A stretch of 64,000 bases of DNA from contig JAKFYD010000037.1 in NCBI GenBank assembly GCA_021731025.1, positions 37,534 to 101,533 of the forward strand, written 5' to 3'. Position numbers and translations under genes: made by a program. This document shows, piece after piece, positions 52,061 through 61,454 of this stretch. The notes below the pieces were generated by a model. It ran no database searches and was not told the DNA's origin. It worked only from the letters and a program-made list of their open reading frames with translations. The stretch comes from Pseudobdellovibrionaceae bacterium (GTDB lineage Bacteria; Bdellovibrionota; Bdellovibrionia; Bdellovibrionales; Bdellovibrionaceae). Numbering within the stretch: the stretch's first letter is position 1; every line of letters begins with the position of its first letter.

Positions 52061-54142
52061 ATGATATTCCTGGTTATTTCTACTATCTTACTTCAACTCT
52101 CGACTGTTGCGGGCGCTTACACAATAAAAGCTGGTTTAGCTCAAAAGAGCTATGAATTTTGGAGTTCTCAAAAGTGCGAAAATGCAAACCCTGCCGAGCT
52201 TAAAACTTTAGAAGCCCAGGCGGTATGTGTTAATTGTCTTACTCAAGGAAAAATCCAAGCGGGGCAAGATCTGGACGACGTTACCGAAGAACTCTTTTTT
52301 GATTTAGCAGCTCGAAAACAAAGCGAAATTCTTAATTGTCAAATTTCTAAAACGACCGCCATAAGCAATGACAGTTCTGATGCAAAGATATTTCGGGCTC
52401 AAATTATAGACGACATTGCTCAGAAGCTACCTGCATTGAGAGAGCTTTCGAGGAAGATTGCTGAACTTAAAGCTCGACGTGATTCAAGTGAGCTCTATTT
52501 GGCCGGTAAAGTAACCTCCCCAGAAGGAGTTGAAAAGAGTTTTGCCACAATTAAAGAAACCAATGGTGACTTGCGGGTTCTTGCTCCACTGTATGCAGCC
52601 CTCAATCAGACCTTATGGAATTCCAATGACCCAAATATGCAAGAGTACATACAGCTCGCCATTGGATCTTCTTTGTCTCCTGACGAATTTAAAGTTGAAG
52701 CTCATAAATCGGCGGGAGGTATTAATGGATTTTTCAGAAATAAATTATCCTTCAGTCGAACTCTCGAAAAAATGAAGCAATCTTATCAAATAGACTTGGA
52801 TTTGTTTGAAGAAAAAAAAGTTAATAAAGATGGAAAAGATTCTTATGCTTTAGATCAAAACATGAAGGAGCTCATCGTTAAAAAAGGCAACTTCTTCGAG
52901 AGTCTAGTTGTCTTGAAAGATATTAAAGAGAAGAAAATAGTCGGTTTAACCTGTCGTCTTGAAGCTAGGTATGGCAAAGGAGCAGATTATCTTTCCAATA
53001 CCTTTTTGGCGAGCACATTAGCCCTGGGTGGCGTGGGATTACTTACAAAGCTTTCCACCTTTGGCAAGATCGGAGCTTCGCTTGCAGCACAAAAATCACA
53101 AATATTTCTGAATTCATCCCGAGTTCTAATCACTGGTTCGGCTATGATGGGGACAGCATTATCCGTAGAGGATATGGTTAAAACCTGCGGTAGTTATCCC
53201 AACATACGGGAAGATAAATGTGCAAAGAATGAAACTTTTGCAGAAAGTGAATCAGTTAAACTTTCTCATGGGAATTGCGCGCTTTCAGTCGTTTTAATGG
53301 GGGCTCCTCTTGGCGTTGGTGTCCTGGCAAATTTACAAGCTTTAAAAGCACTCGCTTCGCGATCAAAACATTTCATGAGTGCTGTAAAAGAAAGAAACCT
53401 GGAGAAATTCATTGCTGATAGTGTTAATTTCTCCGCTGAAGAAATCAGTTTACTGAAATCGCAGGCAACTAAAATATTTGAGTCAGCAATAAAGCCTGAG
53501 GAAAAGATTAAAAAAGTAGGTCAGCTATATTTAGAAGCACGAATTAAAAAATTACCGCTTTCGAAACAAGAATTAGCGAGAAGTGTTCTACAAAACATAC
53601 AAAAAGATAAGACAAGCTATTCGAATCAAACGCAAATTTTTATAGAAAATGAGCTTGATCCTTCACTTGTTAATTATCAGCTAACTTTAAGTCATGAATT
53701 TGAACATATAGCCCAGCACTTAGATGATAAAAATATAAAAAATTTATTGAATTTTGTTAAATCTGTTTTTAGTGGAAAAGTATCTTTTCCTGAAACTTAC
53801 GGCTCCAGACGTTATCGTCATGAAATTGAAGCAATTGGCACCCAATACGACATCATAAAACTTTTTCCCGAAGAGGTAGTTCGTAAAGAAGCTTCAGCTT
53901 TAAATAAGATGGAGAGCCTGCGTTCAAGTTCGGGAGTGTATATTGTAGATTTTCACGACCAAATTAGACTTGCTTCAGCTTTAAAAATGAGTCGCGAAGA
54001 ATATATCGCTGTCGTGAGAAACTCTCACGGCTACCACGGGATTTGGGCCTATGAAAAGGATCTTGGTACATTATGGAAGACGACACTGAACCTGGCAAGA
54101 TTCCTTGCCGTTGTTAAGCTTTCGGATGCCCTAAGAGACTGA
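52061..54142 (+). CDS. Large secreted protein with HExxH zinc-peptidase motif
   Basis: 693 residues from ATG 52061, chosen because a signal peptide (MIFLVISTILLQLSTVAGA) follows. A Cys-containing N-terminal region (CVNCLTQG) precedes a helical middle and two hydrophobic stretches (about 317-340 and 408-430) that could span or insert into membrane. Near the C-terminus SHEFEHIAQHLDD gives HExxH at 545-549, with a possible third ligand in RHEIEAIGTQYD about 40 residues later. It looks like an exported zinc metallopeptidase or toxin-like effector. Family unrecognised. Confidence 0.65.
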   Translation: MIFLVISTILLQLSTVAGAYTIKAGLAQKSYEFWSSQKCENANPAELKTLEAQAVCVNCLTQGKIQAGQDLDDVTEELFFDLAARKQSEILNCQISKTTAISNDSSDAKIFRAQIIDDIAQKLPALRELSRKIAELKARRDSSELYLAGKVTSPEGVEKSFATIKETNGDLRVLAPLYAALNQTLWNSNDPNMQEYIQLAIGSSLSPDEFKVEAHKSAGGINGFFRNKLSFSRTLEKMKQSYQIDLDLFEEKKVNKDGKDSYALDQNMKELIVKKGNFFESLVVLKDIKEKKIVGLTCRLEARYGKGADYLSNTFLASTLALGGVGLLTKLSTFGKIGASLAAQKSQIFLNSSRVLITGSAMMGTALSVEDMVKTCGSYPNIREDKCAKNETFAESESVKLSHGNCALSVVLMGAPLGVGVLANLQALKALASRSKHFMSAVKERNLEKFIADSVNFSAEEISLLKSQATKIFESAIKPEEKIKKVGQLYLEARIKKLPLSKQELARSVLQNIQKDKTSYSNQTQIFIENELDPSLVNYQLTLSHEFEHIAQHLDDKNIKNLLNFVKSVFSGKVSFPETYGSRRYRHEIEAIGTQYDIIKLFPEEVVRKEASALNKMESLRSSSGVYIVDFHDQIRLASALKMSREEYIAVVRNSHGYHGIWAYEKDLGTLWKTTLNLARFLAVVKLSDALRD

Positions 54143-54201
54143 GTGTTCAGCATTTTTTAGTTTTTGCGTTGGCGCTCAAAAGATTCGAGTTTTAGGAGAG
54201 C

Positions 54202-55413
54202 TCAAAGCCTTTTCGTGAATGACAAAAAAAGTCCCAATATTCCAAAAGATATCATTATCAGTGCGGCCGCTGAAATTGAGCTCGAAACTGAGATTAAAGA
54301 AAAAAGCTTCGGTGAAATTAATAACGAAATAAGAAAAACCAAATAGGCCGCAACCATGTTGAAGCGATAGACTTTTGCTATATCTCTTGTTGGGTAGGCA
54401 TTCTGAATTAATGTTAACTTTGCTAAATCAGCCATTGGTCCCGCGATAGCAGCGAAGGCTGCAGCTGCCATCATGGCAGTAAAGTTTGGTACATAGGCCA
54501 AAAAGATAAAACCAATTCCTGCCACAATTCGTCCCAAGAATAAGCAGCGTTCGAAACGATGGATGGTTATGCTCCCTAATACAATATTGGAAATTAAATT
54601 TCCCACGCCATAAGCACCAACCAGAAGACTGAGCGCAGAAATTTCTTCAGGCATTTTCTCATGGATTAAAAGGCCAATTGCTAAGGGAAAAATAAACAGC
54701 CATGCTGAGTTTACAATGGCATCAGTGAGAATAATGAAATGGATTAATGGATTTGATCGACTCAAATTGTATCCGCCAACAATAGCTTCCTTAATAGCTG
54801 ACCAACCTTGTGTCTGCTGCATCGGAGCTTCATCGGGTAAATCTTTTTTCAATTTATGAATTGAAAAAGCCGACAGAAAAAAACTGAGTGAATCAATAGT
54901 AAAATAATGAATGACTGGAATCGTTTGATTTAGGATTCCAACCAACCCAGGGCCAAGAATTTTTGCTACGCGAGATGTGGTTTCCATTAATGCATTCGAC
55001 CCTTGCAATAACTCTGGGGTTTTTGCTAATCGGGGAAGACAGGCTCGAAGTGCCGGATCAAAAAAAGCTCTGCAGCTTGAAGCAACAATTGTTACAAAAA
55101 TAATGACCGACGCTGAAAGCATTCCTGTCAGTGAGGCGAGGGGAATAAGTAGGACTGTAAAACCACGCAATAGATCGACGAAAAACATTGTTCGTCGATG
55201 GTCCCATTTATCGGCCCAAATTCCTCCACAGATGCTGAACACAAGAATAGAAGCCGCTTGAACAGCAACAATATAGCCTGCGTTCTTACCGATCATGGAA
55301 ACGGATAACCACACAAGAGCTACGGCATAGAGCTCATCTCCAATGGATGAAAATACCTGGCCCCCCCACAGGTAAGCCAGGCTCCGGTTTTTTAAGGGAG
55401 CAAAGATTCGCAC
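54202..55413 (-). CDS. MFS transporter
   Basis: 403 residues starting at GTG 55413, with about twelve hydrophobic helices. The loop between helices 2 and 3 reads GGIWADKWDHRRTMFF, the MFS signature. N-terminal residues (SLAYLWGGQVFSSIGDELYAVALVWL) match the MFS_3/EntS-like exporter branch. It probably exports a small molecule such as a siderophore or drug. It is a single gene, convergent with the HExxH gene. Confidence 0.88.
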   Translation of the reverse strand: MRIFAPLKNRSLAYLWGGQVFSSIGDELYAVALVWLSVSMIGKNAGYIVAVQAASILVFSICGGIWADKWDHRRTMFFVDLLRGFTVLLIPLASLTGMLSASVIIFVTIVASSCRAFFDPALRACLPRLAKTPELLQGSNALMETTSRVAKILGPGLVGILNQTIPVIHYFTIDSLSFFLSAFSIHKLKKDLPDEAPMQQTQGWSAIKEAIVGGYNLSRSNPLIHFIILTDAIVNSAWLFIFPLAIGLLIHEKMPEEISALSLLVGAYGVGNLISNIVLGSITIHRFERCLFLGRIVAGIGFIFLAYVPNFTAMMAAAAFAAIAGPMADLAKLTLIQNAYPTRDIAKVYRFNMVAAYLVFLISLLISPKLFSLISVSSSISAAALIMISFGILGLFLSFTKRL

Positions 55414-55516
55414 GACAAGCCTCTTAGGGCAGTTCTATAACAGGGGTCTGTGTGCATTGCACGATTCTGGACTGATACTTGAGTTAATGCAACCCAAGTG
55501 AAAGTGCTTTCAATAA

Positions 55517-56794
55517 CTATCTAACTTTGAAGTTTTTCGGCGTAGAGATTTTCACTGGAGTTTGTATCACAGTGGTAAACTCATAAGCACCAATATCATA
55601 AGCTGAACCCTGTGGACGACGCACACCGAGTTTATCCATTGGGACTTTAGATAGAGTAGCGCCTTTATCAATCGCGGGACTGGTTGATTGCAAACTAAAA
55701 TCTAAAGCAGCCGCATTTGTAAACTTTGGATCAGCAACGATATTACAAAAGGTGGTTGATGGATAACAAAGGTTATTCGTAAATATTGTTCCAGCTCCTG
55801 AGTTTGCATTATAACTTGTTTGATAGAAGATATTATTTATGACCTGTGCATTCACAGCGTCGCCATTAATATGCATACTGTATAAGTTGGCATAGAGAGT
55901 ATTATTGTAAAATAGCGGAGCTATCACTTGTCTTCCGCCCCCACCAGCAGTCGATATGCCCCAGTAGTTATTATAAACTAAGTTATTAAAAGCCGAGTTA
56001 TTAGTGTCACCTAAAACAATCCCACCACCGCCTGAGCCACAAATCGCGGTCCCGCCAAAGGCAACGCCACGTCCGTTATGATGGATCTTAGCATTACGAA
56101 CGATATTGTTATTAGCACTTGTTGAAGCACCACTGTCTAAAAAGCGCACTCCAAAGCAAGCGTTCTCATAATACTCACCACCATCGATAAGACTATTATT
56201 TGTCGTAAGATACACTCCGTTATTACCAGGGCCGTAACCCGCAAGCGAAGCCCAAAGGCCATTATCGTGCACTTTTAAGTTTAAAAACTCATGATAACTT
56301 CCGCTACCAATAATTCCATTCCAGGGAGAGTTTTTCACTTCTAAGTTTTCAAATCTTAAATAATTCCCTCGAAGTGAGATATTGTAGCACCCATTTGATA
56401 AAGATTTACCAAGGTTTGTGCCATCTAAAACCATGTTTTTAAAAATGTTATACTGCTGAGTGGCTGAGAAGTTAATAATTTCACAAGTTGAAGGGTTAAG
56501 AGTCACCACTTCATTTAAGTAGCCAGATATTGTTATAGGCGTAGCCCACGAAGTTCCAGACGTAACCCCGTTAAGAGTTTCCGCATAAGTGCCTTGGCGA
56601 ATATAGAGAGTGTGAGCTTGGCCCTTAGTTGCTAAATTTAACTGAGCTATACCTTTTTGAATGGTGAGAAAAGGGGAGGCAAGGGAGCCGGTGTTGCTGT
56701 CGTTGCCAGATTTCGAAACAAAAAACTCGGCAGCGTTTGCTTGCACAAAGTATGTTGATAAAATTGAAATTAAAATTATTCTAATCAGTTTCAT
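55517..56794 (-). CDS. Secreted right-handed beta-helix protein
   Basis: 425 residues from ATG 56794, where a signal peptide (MKLIRIILISILSTYFVQANA) starts; the open frame extends back across the upstream gene without support. The mature protein begins FFVSKSGNDSNTGSLASPFLTIQKGI, the DUF1565-type start of pectate-lyase-like proteins, and continues with Asn-rich ladder repeats (SLRGNYLRFENLEVKNSPWNG, VYNNYWGISTAGGG). It ends with a short linker and a beta strand. Likely carbohydrate-binding or lyase; third gene of a three-gene polysaccharide operon. Confidence 0.82.
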   Translation of the reverse strand: MKLIRIILISILSTYFVQANAAEFFVSKSGNDSNTGSLASPFLTIQKGIAQLNLATKGQAHTLYIRQGTYAETLNGVTSGTSWATPITISGYLNEVVTLNPSTCEIINFSATQQYNIFKNMVLDGTNLGKSLSNGCYNISLRGNYLRFENLEVKNSPWNGIIGSGSYHEFLNLKVHDNGLWASLAGYGPGNNGVYLTTNNSLIDGGEYYENACFGVRFLDSGASTSANNNIVRNAKIHHNGRGVAFGGTAICGSGGGGIVLGDTNNSAFNNLVYNNYWGISTAGGGGRQVIAPLFYNNTLYANLYSMHINGDAVNAQVINNIFYQTSYNANSGAGTIFTNNLCYPSTTFCNIVADPKFTNAAALDFSLQSTSPAIDKGATLSKVPMDKLGVRRPQGSAYDIGAYEFTTVIQTPVKISTPKNFKVR

Positions 56795-56816
56795 CCTTTT
56801 TCCCAGGCTACTTTGT

Positions 56817-57830
56817 TTATCGAACTGAAATGTAGAAATGATCCCAGTAATGATGCCAGGCGCGTCTGCAATCTCGATTCGGGCAATCATACCAAGCGCC
56901 ACCATCCCAAGTGTGATTGATTTGCGTATCAATGAAACCCTCAGGTGAAATATTCACATTGTTATAGTTTGTGTGCAAATTGCCATCGACCCAAATCTGA
57001 ATAATGCCATCCCGTGAAGTTGTACTGCTGCTTGATTTTTGATAAATTTCAATTTTATGCCAGCCGGATCCCGCAGCGATTTTTCCAGTTGCTGGTCCAT
57101 TTGGCTGCAGATCTCCCGATCCAGGGCCATAATCAGGTCCATGTGTACAGCCTGGGCTGTAATATCCAGAGATATGACAATTATTACTTCCATCAGTCTG
57201 CTGAAAGGACCATGTCAATGTACCCGCTGTGTTTCGCCCGTCATCTAGTTTCCAGTTTAAAAAATTATTATTTCCTTTTCCTGATATAAAAATCATTTTG
57301 TTCGCAACAGAGCCGCGATTTCCTTCAAACTCTGCGTTGGTACTCCACCAAGTTCCCACAAAAACTTCACGTGGATTTGCAAGACGCACAATCCACTGGC
57401 CATTTCCCGTTGTCGATCCAGCACCTAAATAAGTATCTAAAACTGATCCCGGCGAAAGGGGCGCGTTTGAAAAATTGGCAAAAGCTTGCGTTTTGTAAAC
57501 ATTCTCCCAACCTTCGCAAAGAGTTCCAGAAAATGGACAATCCATAATGACTTTCAAGCCGCTTGGTTGATTCGACCAAGCTTTGCTGGTCATAACAGGT
57601 GGTGTAGGAGTAGGCAAAGGAACTTGCGAAGGTGACGGTGATTGCGGTGAAGGAAGTGGTTGAGGTGTAGGTGATACTGAAGAGCTATCTTCGTTTGAAT
57701 TATTTTGGCTGGCTTGATTGTTTTGGTAACTGGCTGTTTGAACATCAATTGTGTTAAAGCGACCACAGTTATTGTAAAATAAAAGGAGCACTCCTAGGAT
57801 GACTACAGAAAAAATAGTTTTACGTTCCAT
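56817..57830 (-). CDS. Lipoprotein with polysaccharide lyase-like jelly-roll domain
   Basis: 337 residues. Signal ends LLFYNNCG, the Asn-Cys lipobox type. A Pro/Ser-rich linker (PTPQPLPSPQSPSP) spans about 55-90. The C-terminal ~240 residues form a concanavalin-like jelly roll: GSGWHKIEIYQKSS, IQIWVDGNLHTNYNNV and WHHYWDHFYISVR, similar to heparin/alginate lyase-type folds and LamG relatives. Several cysteines are present. It lies between the GH and beta-helix genes with 22- and 31-base gaps. Confidence 0.75.
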   Translation of the reverse strand: MERKTIFSVVILGVLLLFYNNCGRFNTIDVQTASYQNNQASQNNSNEDSSSVSPTPQPLPSPQSPSPSQVPLPTPTPPVMTSKAWSNQPSGLKVIMDCPFSGTLCEGWENVYKTQAFANFSNAPLSPGSVLDTYLGAGSTTGNGQWIVRLANPREVFVGTWWSTNAEFEGNRGSVANKMIFISGKGNNNFLNWKLDDGRNTAGTLTWSFQQTDGSNNCHISGYYSPGCTHGPDYGPGSGDLQPNGPATGKIAAGSGWHKIEIYQKSSSSTTSRDGIIQIWVDGNLHTNYNNVNISPEGFIDTQINHTWDGGAWYDCPNRDCRRAWHHYWDHFYISVR

Positions 57831-57861
57831 GTTTTTACCCTCGCTATCTTAAAAATAATAC

Positions 57862-59478
57862 TCATTGTCCTCGAGAAATATACAAAACCACAGCATCAAA
57901 AATTCCTAACTTAGGAATAGGGATGTGCACTTGTTCCTCGGATACAGTTAATTCGGAATCGGAAATTAAAGTTGTGCTCAGCTGGGGGTTTAAACCCGTG
58001 TTGGGTATCAACTCGATGCGCACGCGGACTTTGTTGTTAGCGCTGACCAAGTTGGAATTGCTATTTAAACCGAAGAGATTCACCGAAGTCCCTTCGCGAT
58101 CATCAGCTCCATACTTGCCAATCAACACTGTGGCCTTCTTGGAAGTGCTATCTAAGCTTGCGATGACATCGACTCGATCGGAAATGCTGGAAGACTTAAA
58201 GATCTTACCTGCAAGATTTCCATAAGCATTGTAAACTTGCCAGCCGGCTCGTGGTTGAGTTCCGCCCGGAGTTAAAATTCCATCCATTTGGCTGTTGTGA
58301 CAATTGCTACTGCCGCTGTCATCCCAACAACTTTTAGAGGCGCTGTCGACTCCGGCGCGATCAAAAGCAGCTAAAGTGCCTGCAACATAGCCGGGCTCTT
58401 TCCATCGATACTCTCCGACAATTTCATTCACCGAAATCGGGCGATCTCCCATGCCATTGGATTTTAAAAATTGTCGGACTTCATTTACTTCATTCACGGC
58501 GCTGGCTGGATCACCATAACTGTGAAAAGAAACAATATCAGGAAACACATTCATGTCCCGAGCTTTCAGCAGAAAGCCATTCAGGAAACGTTTGTAAGCC
58601 ACGCTCGGTCCAACAATGATTGCACCGGGATGATTTTTTCGAATGGTCTGATAAGCTTGGCGCCAACCTTCCATCAAATTGTTGTTGTAATTGTTCTCTT
58701 GGATAGGAATTGCTGAAATGTCAGGCTCGTTGTAAATATCGTAATGCATATTTTTAAATCCGCGAGCTTTCACTTCGTTAATTTTAGAAAGAATAAATTT
58801 ATTCCAGTCGGCGAAATTTCCCTGCACACTCAAAGTTTGATGATTGTAGATGTCAGGTCCATTGAAGAAGAGTGAAAGTACAACTTGAAACGAAGTTACA
58901 CCGGCCTCGACCAATCGATTGTAGGCGGGGAAAACATAGTCCGAGTGACCACGAAACATTTTTGGTTTGGTGGCAGCCAATAAATTTTGGTTGGGCGCAT
59001 CCGCGTTGATGCTCACTAAGAATCCACTGGACCGATGGGTAACGGGACCTAGTTCCTGAGTAAAGTCCACTGTGACCACGCAGCCTTTGCAATTTGGTTT
59101 TGCGGGCAAGGGTGTAGGTAAAGGCAATGGTGGTGGTGTTGGTTCTGGAATTGGAACCGGAATCGGCTGTGGCAATGGCGGCGGCTTTGGAATTGGCATC
59201 GGTGCTGGTAAAACAGGAGGAGGCAAAGGCATTGGCATTGGAACTGGCGGCGGCAGAGGAGTTGGTGCAGGAAGGGGATCAGGAACTGGAACAGGAAGTG
59301 GTGCTGGTTCAGGTGCAGGAGTTGGCGGAACTTTTGAGTCTTGGCTGTCAGCCGTAGAGGTATTTACTGGAAAAGCTGTAGAAAATTCGGCTCCATGAAA
59401 TGAGTTTTGGCAATTTTGATAAGGAAGTAGAATTAAGCCTAATAAGGCTATCCGACCCCACAGTTGGTATTTCTTCAT
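57862..59478 (-). CDS. Lipoprotein glycoside hydrolase (GH39-like) with Pro-rich linker
   Basis: 538 residues. Signal ends LLPYQNCQ (Asn-Cys lipobox). Residues ~50-135 are an extreme Pro-rich linker with alternating Pro-x pairs. A TIM-barrel domain follows: YDIYNEPDIS near residue 250 supplies the acid/base Glu and ISVNEIVGEY near 348 the nucleophile Glu; IIVGPSV and IVSFHSYGDP are typical of GH39/GH5-clan enzymes. A beta-sandwich closes the chain. It probably hydrolyses surface or prey polysaccharide. First gene of the operon. Confidence 0.85.
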   Translation of the reverse strand: MKKYQLWGRIALLGLILLPYQNCQNSFHGAEFSTAFPVNTSTADSQDSKVPPTPAPEPAPLPVPVPDPLPAPTPLPPPVPMPMPLPPPVLPAPMPIPKPPPLPQPIPVPIPEPTPPPLPLPTPLPAKPNCKGCVVTVDFTQELGPVTHRSSGFLVSINADAPNQNLLAATKPKMFRGHSDYVFPAYNRLVEAGVTSFQVVLSLFFNGPDIYNHQTLSVQGNFADWNKFILSKINEVKARGFKNMHYDIYNEPDISAIPIQENNYNNNLMEGWRQAYQTIRKNHPGAIIVGPSVAYKRFLNGFLLKARDMNVFPDIVSFHSYGDPASAVNEVNEVRQFLKSNGMGDRPISVNEIVGEYRWKEPGYVAGTLAAFDRAGVDSASKSCWDDSGSSNCHNSQMDGILTPGGTQPRAGWQVYNAYGNLAGKIFKSSSISDRVDVIASLDSTSKKATVLIGKYGADDREGTSVNLFGLNSNSNLVSANNKVRVRIELIPNTGLNPQLSTTLISDSELTVSEEQVHIPIPKLGIFDAVVLYISRGQ

Positions 59479-59589
59479 ACAGTTCCAGTATAGAGCCTCT
59501 GAACCGGAATGGAATATCTTAAAAATTTAAAACGTTTAACAGCGGTTGAGTGTTTCAAACTGGGATTTGGTAGAGGAGAATGGATGAAA

Positions 59590-61137
59590 CTAGTTCAACG
59601 CGGTTTTGTAATTATGTTCGGTTGGTTTTGTGGCGTAATAGGCAATGGCGCTCATCAAGGCTTCCTTCGCAATCGGCTTTGGTAAGTGATCATCAAAGCC
59701 GGCTTGAAAAGCACGTTGTCGGTCTTCCTTAAAGGCGTGAGCGGTTAAGGCAATAACCGGTTTTCTAAATCCCAACGAGCGCAATCGGCGAGTGGCTTCA
59801 TGGCCATCCATGATTGGCATTTGAATATCCATCAGAACCACATCAAAATTTTGTTGGAGGGCTTTCTCGACACCTTCGGCACCGTTTTTTGCCATAGTTA
59901 AATGAGCCATTGTTGGTTTGAGCATGTATTCAATAATATCTAAATTATCAGGAGAATCATCGACCACTAAAATATTTAAATTTTTAAAAGCTTCATTTCG
60001 AGCTTTTAAAATTTCATCAGCGCGAGAAAACTGAATTCCTGAATGTGGCTCTATTTTTAACTTCTTATTATCTTTAATGGTGATCACAACCTTAGTGCCT
60101 TTGTTCGGACAGCTTTCAGCAATAAGCACATCGCCACCTAAGGCTCTGGCAAGACGTCGAGATAAAGCTAAACCCAAACCTGACCCACCAAATTTTCTAG
60201 TCATAGATTCGTCAGACTGTTTAAAAGGATTAAATAATTTCCTTTGGTCTTCCGGTGAAATCCCAATGCCTGTATCGGTAACGGTAAATCGAAGTCTTCT
60301 GCAATTATTGAAACTGTCTTTCTTTAAGCAACTGACTTCGAGACGAACGCCTCCACTAAGTGTGAACTTAACGGCATTTCCCAAAATGTTAAGCAATATT
60401 TGTCGCAGCCGTATTGGATCCGTGACAACCGATCTTGGAACGGATTTGTCGACAATCACCTCCAGGGAAATGCCTTTATCCCGAGCTTTGAAACCAGCAA
60501 CGGCTTCGACGTACTCAAGAACATCAGCAAGATTGAAGCGAAGAGGTTCGATTTCAAGATGATCAGATTCAATTTTTGAAAGATCTAAAATCTCTTCGAC
60601 CAATTTCATTAAATGTTCACCATTGCGCCGAATCGTTGTGATGCACTTCATTCTCTGTTCAGAATCTTGATGATTTTCAAAAAGAATATTTGTGAAACCT
60701 AAAATTGCCGCTAAAGGAGTGCGAATCTCGTGACTCACATTAGAAACAAAAGCATTTTTTGCTAAATTTGCTGCATTGGAAATTTCTTTGATGTTTTTTA
60801 AATTCTCGTTCAGTGAAGTTAATTCTGTCGTGTCTTCAATTTGACAAACGGTAATATCCACCGCTGAATCTTTGAGAGTGATCGGGCGGTTCGTCAACTT
60901 ACAAATACGGTTCTGCCATTTAAATGTTGTTGGGAAATCAATACGCTGACTGTCCAATGAATTTCCGAGAATCTTTCGAAGAAAAGATAAAGATGATTTT
61001 CCTAGGTACGAATCAAAATTTTGGTCATGAGGGAAAATAAAATGATTTTTATTGATCGCTAGCACGCACAAATTTTTATCCATGACGAAGCAGGCGTTAA
61101 AATCATATTGAAAAATCAGTTCAAAGTAATCTGTCAA
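59590..61137 (-). CDS. Hybrid histidine kinase with C-terminal receiver
   Basis: 515 residues starting at TTG 61137 with GGAG upstream. A PAS-like sensor occupies ~1-110 with no membrane helices, so it is cytoplasmic. HisKA has SHEIRTPLAAILGF with phospho-His136; the HATPase shows NILGNAVKFT (N box), DTGIGISPED (G1) and GGSGLGLALSRRLA (G2). A receiver follows with phospho-acceptor Asp in VLMDIQMPIMDG near 435 and Lys in PKPIAKEAL. No separate response regulator gene is adjacent. It presumably passes phosphate to a phosphotransfer protein elsewhere. Confidence 0.93.
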   Translation of the reverse strand: MTDYFELIFQYDFNACFVMDKNLCVLAINKNHFIFPHDQNFDSYLGKSSLSFLRKILGNSLDSQRIDFPTTFKWQNRICKLTNRPITLKDSAVDITVCQIEDTTELTSLNENLKNIKEISNAANLAKNAFVSNVSHEIRTPLAAILGFTNILFENHQDSEQRMKCITTIRRNGEHLMKLVEEILDLSKIESDHLEIEPLRFNLADVLEYVEAVAGFKARDKGISLEVIVDKSVPRSVVTDPIRLRQILLNILGNAVKFTLSGGVRLEVSCLKKDSFNNCRRLRFTVTDTGIGISPEDQRKLFNPFKQSDESMTRKFGGSGLGLALSRRLARALGGDVLIAESCPNKGTKVVITIKDNKKLKIEPHSGIQFSRADEILKARNEAFKNLNILVVDDSPDNLDIIEYMLKPTMAHLTMAKNGAEGVEKALQQNFDVVLMDIQMPIMDGHEATRRLRSLGFRKPVIALTAHAFKEDRQRAFQAGFDDHLPKPIAKEALMSAIAYYATKPTEHNYKTALN

Positions 61138-61268
61138 AACATCTCCGCAAAAAATAACCCAGGCTAACGTTGTTACTCTGACTTATGCAGTGACCAAGTA
61201 CCTTAGGATGCGAAATTAAAAACTTTCATATTTTCTTCTTTTGCAAAAAGTGTTCTTACTCTGATTTT

Positions 61269-61454
61269 TTGTCGTATAGCCAGCAAAGCCCTGTAGATTA
61301 TGGTTTTCAGAATTATTTCCACGTCCTCGATTTTAAGAAGGGGAAATTTTCCTTACAAATCAATGGCTTCCCTGAATCGCATTTAAGAGTTTGTCAGTCT
61401 AAATATGAAAACTTTACGGGTATTTTGGAAACTATAAAAGATCTCGAGCTGTAG
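61269..61454 (+). CDS. Possible small protein, low support
   Basis: A 61-residue open frame starting at TTG 61269 encodes a soluble peptide with one Cys and no signal peptide. Its 3' end overlaps the nhaA stop region by 23 bases on the opposite strand. No Shine-Dalgarno is evident and no homology can be seen. It is retained only because it fills the otherwise gene-free 61138-61431 interval; it may be chance. Confidence 0.22.
   Translation: MSYSQQSPVDYGFQNYFHVLDFKKGKFSLQINGFPESHLRVCQSKYENFTGILETIKDLEL

Noticed and set aside
54164..54346. 60-codon frame at the MFS gene end
   Set aside because: It is largely antisense to the MFS C-terminus and has no independent support.
59072..59398. Gly-rich open frame on the plus strand
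   Set aside because: It is the complement of the Pro-rich linker of the GH39-like gene; codon pattern and lack of a start site show it is a shadow.
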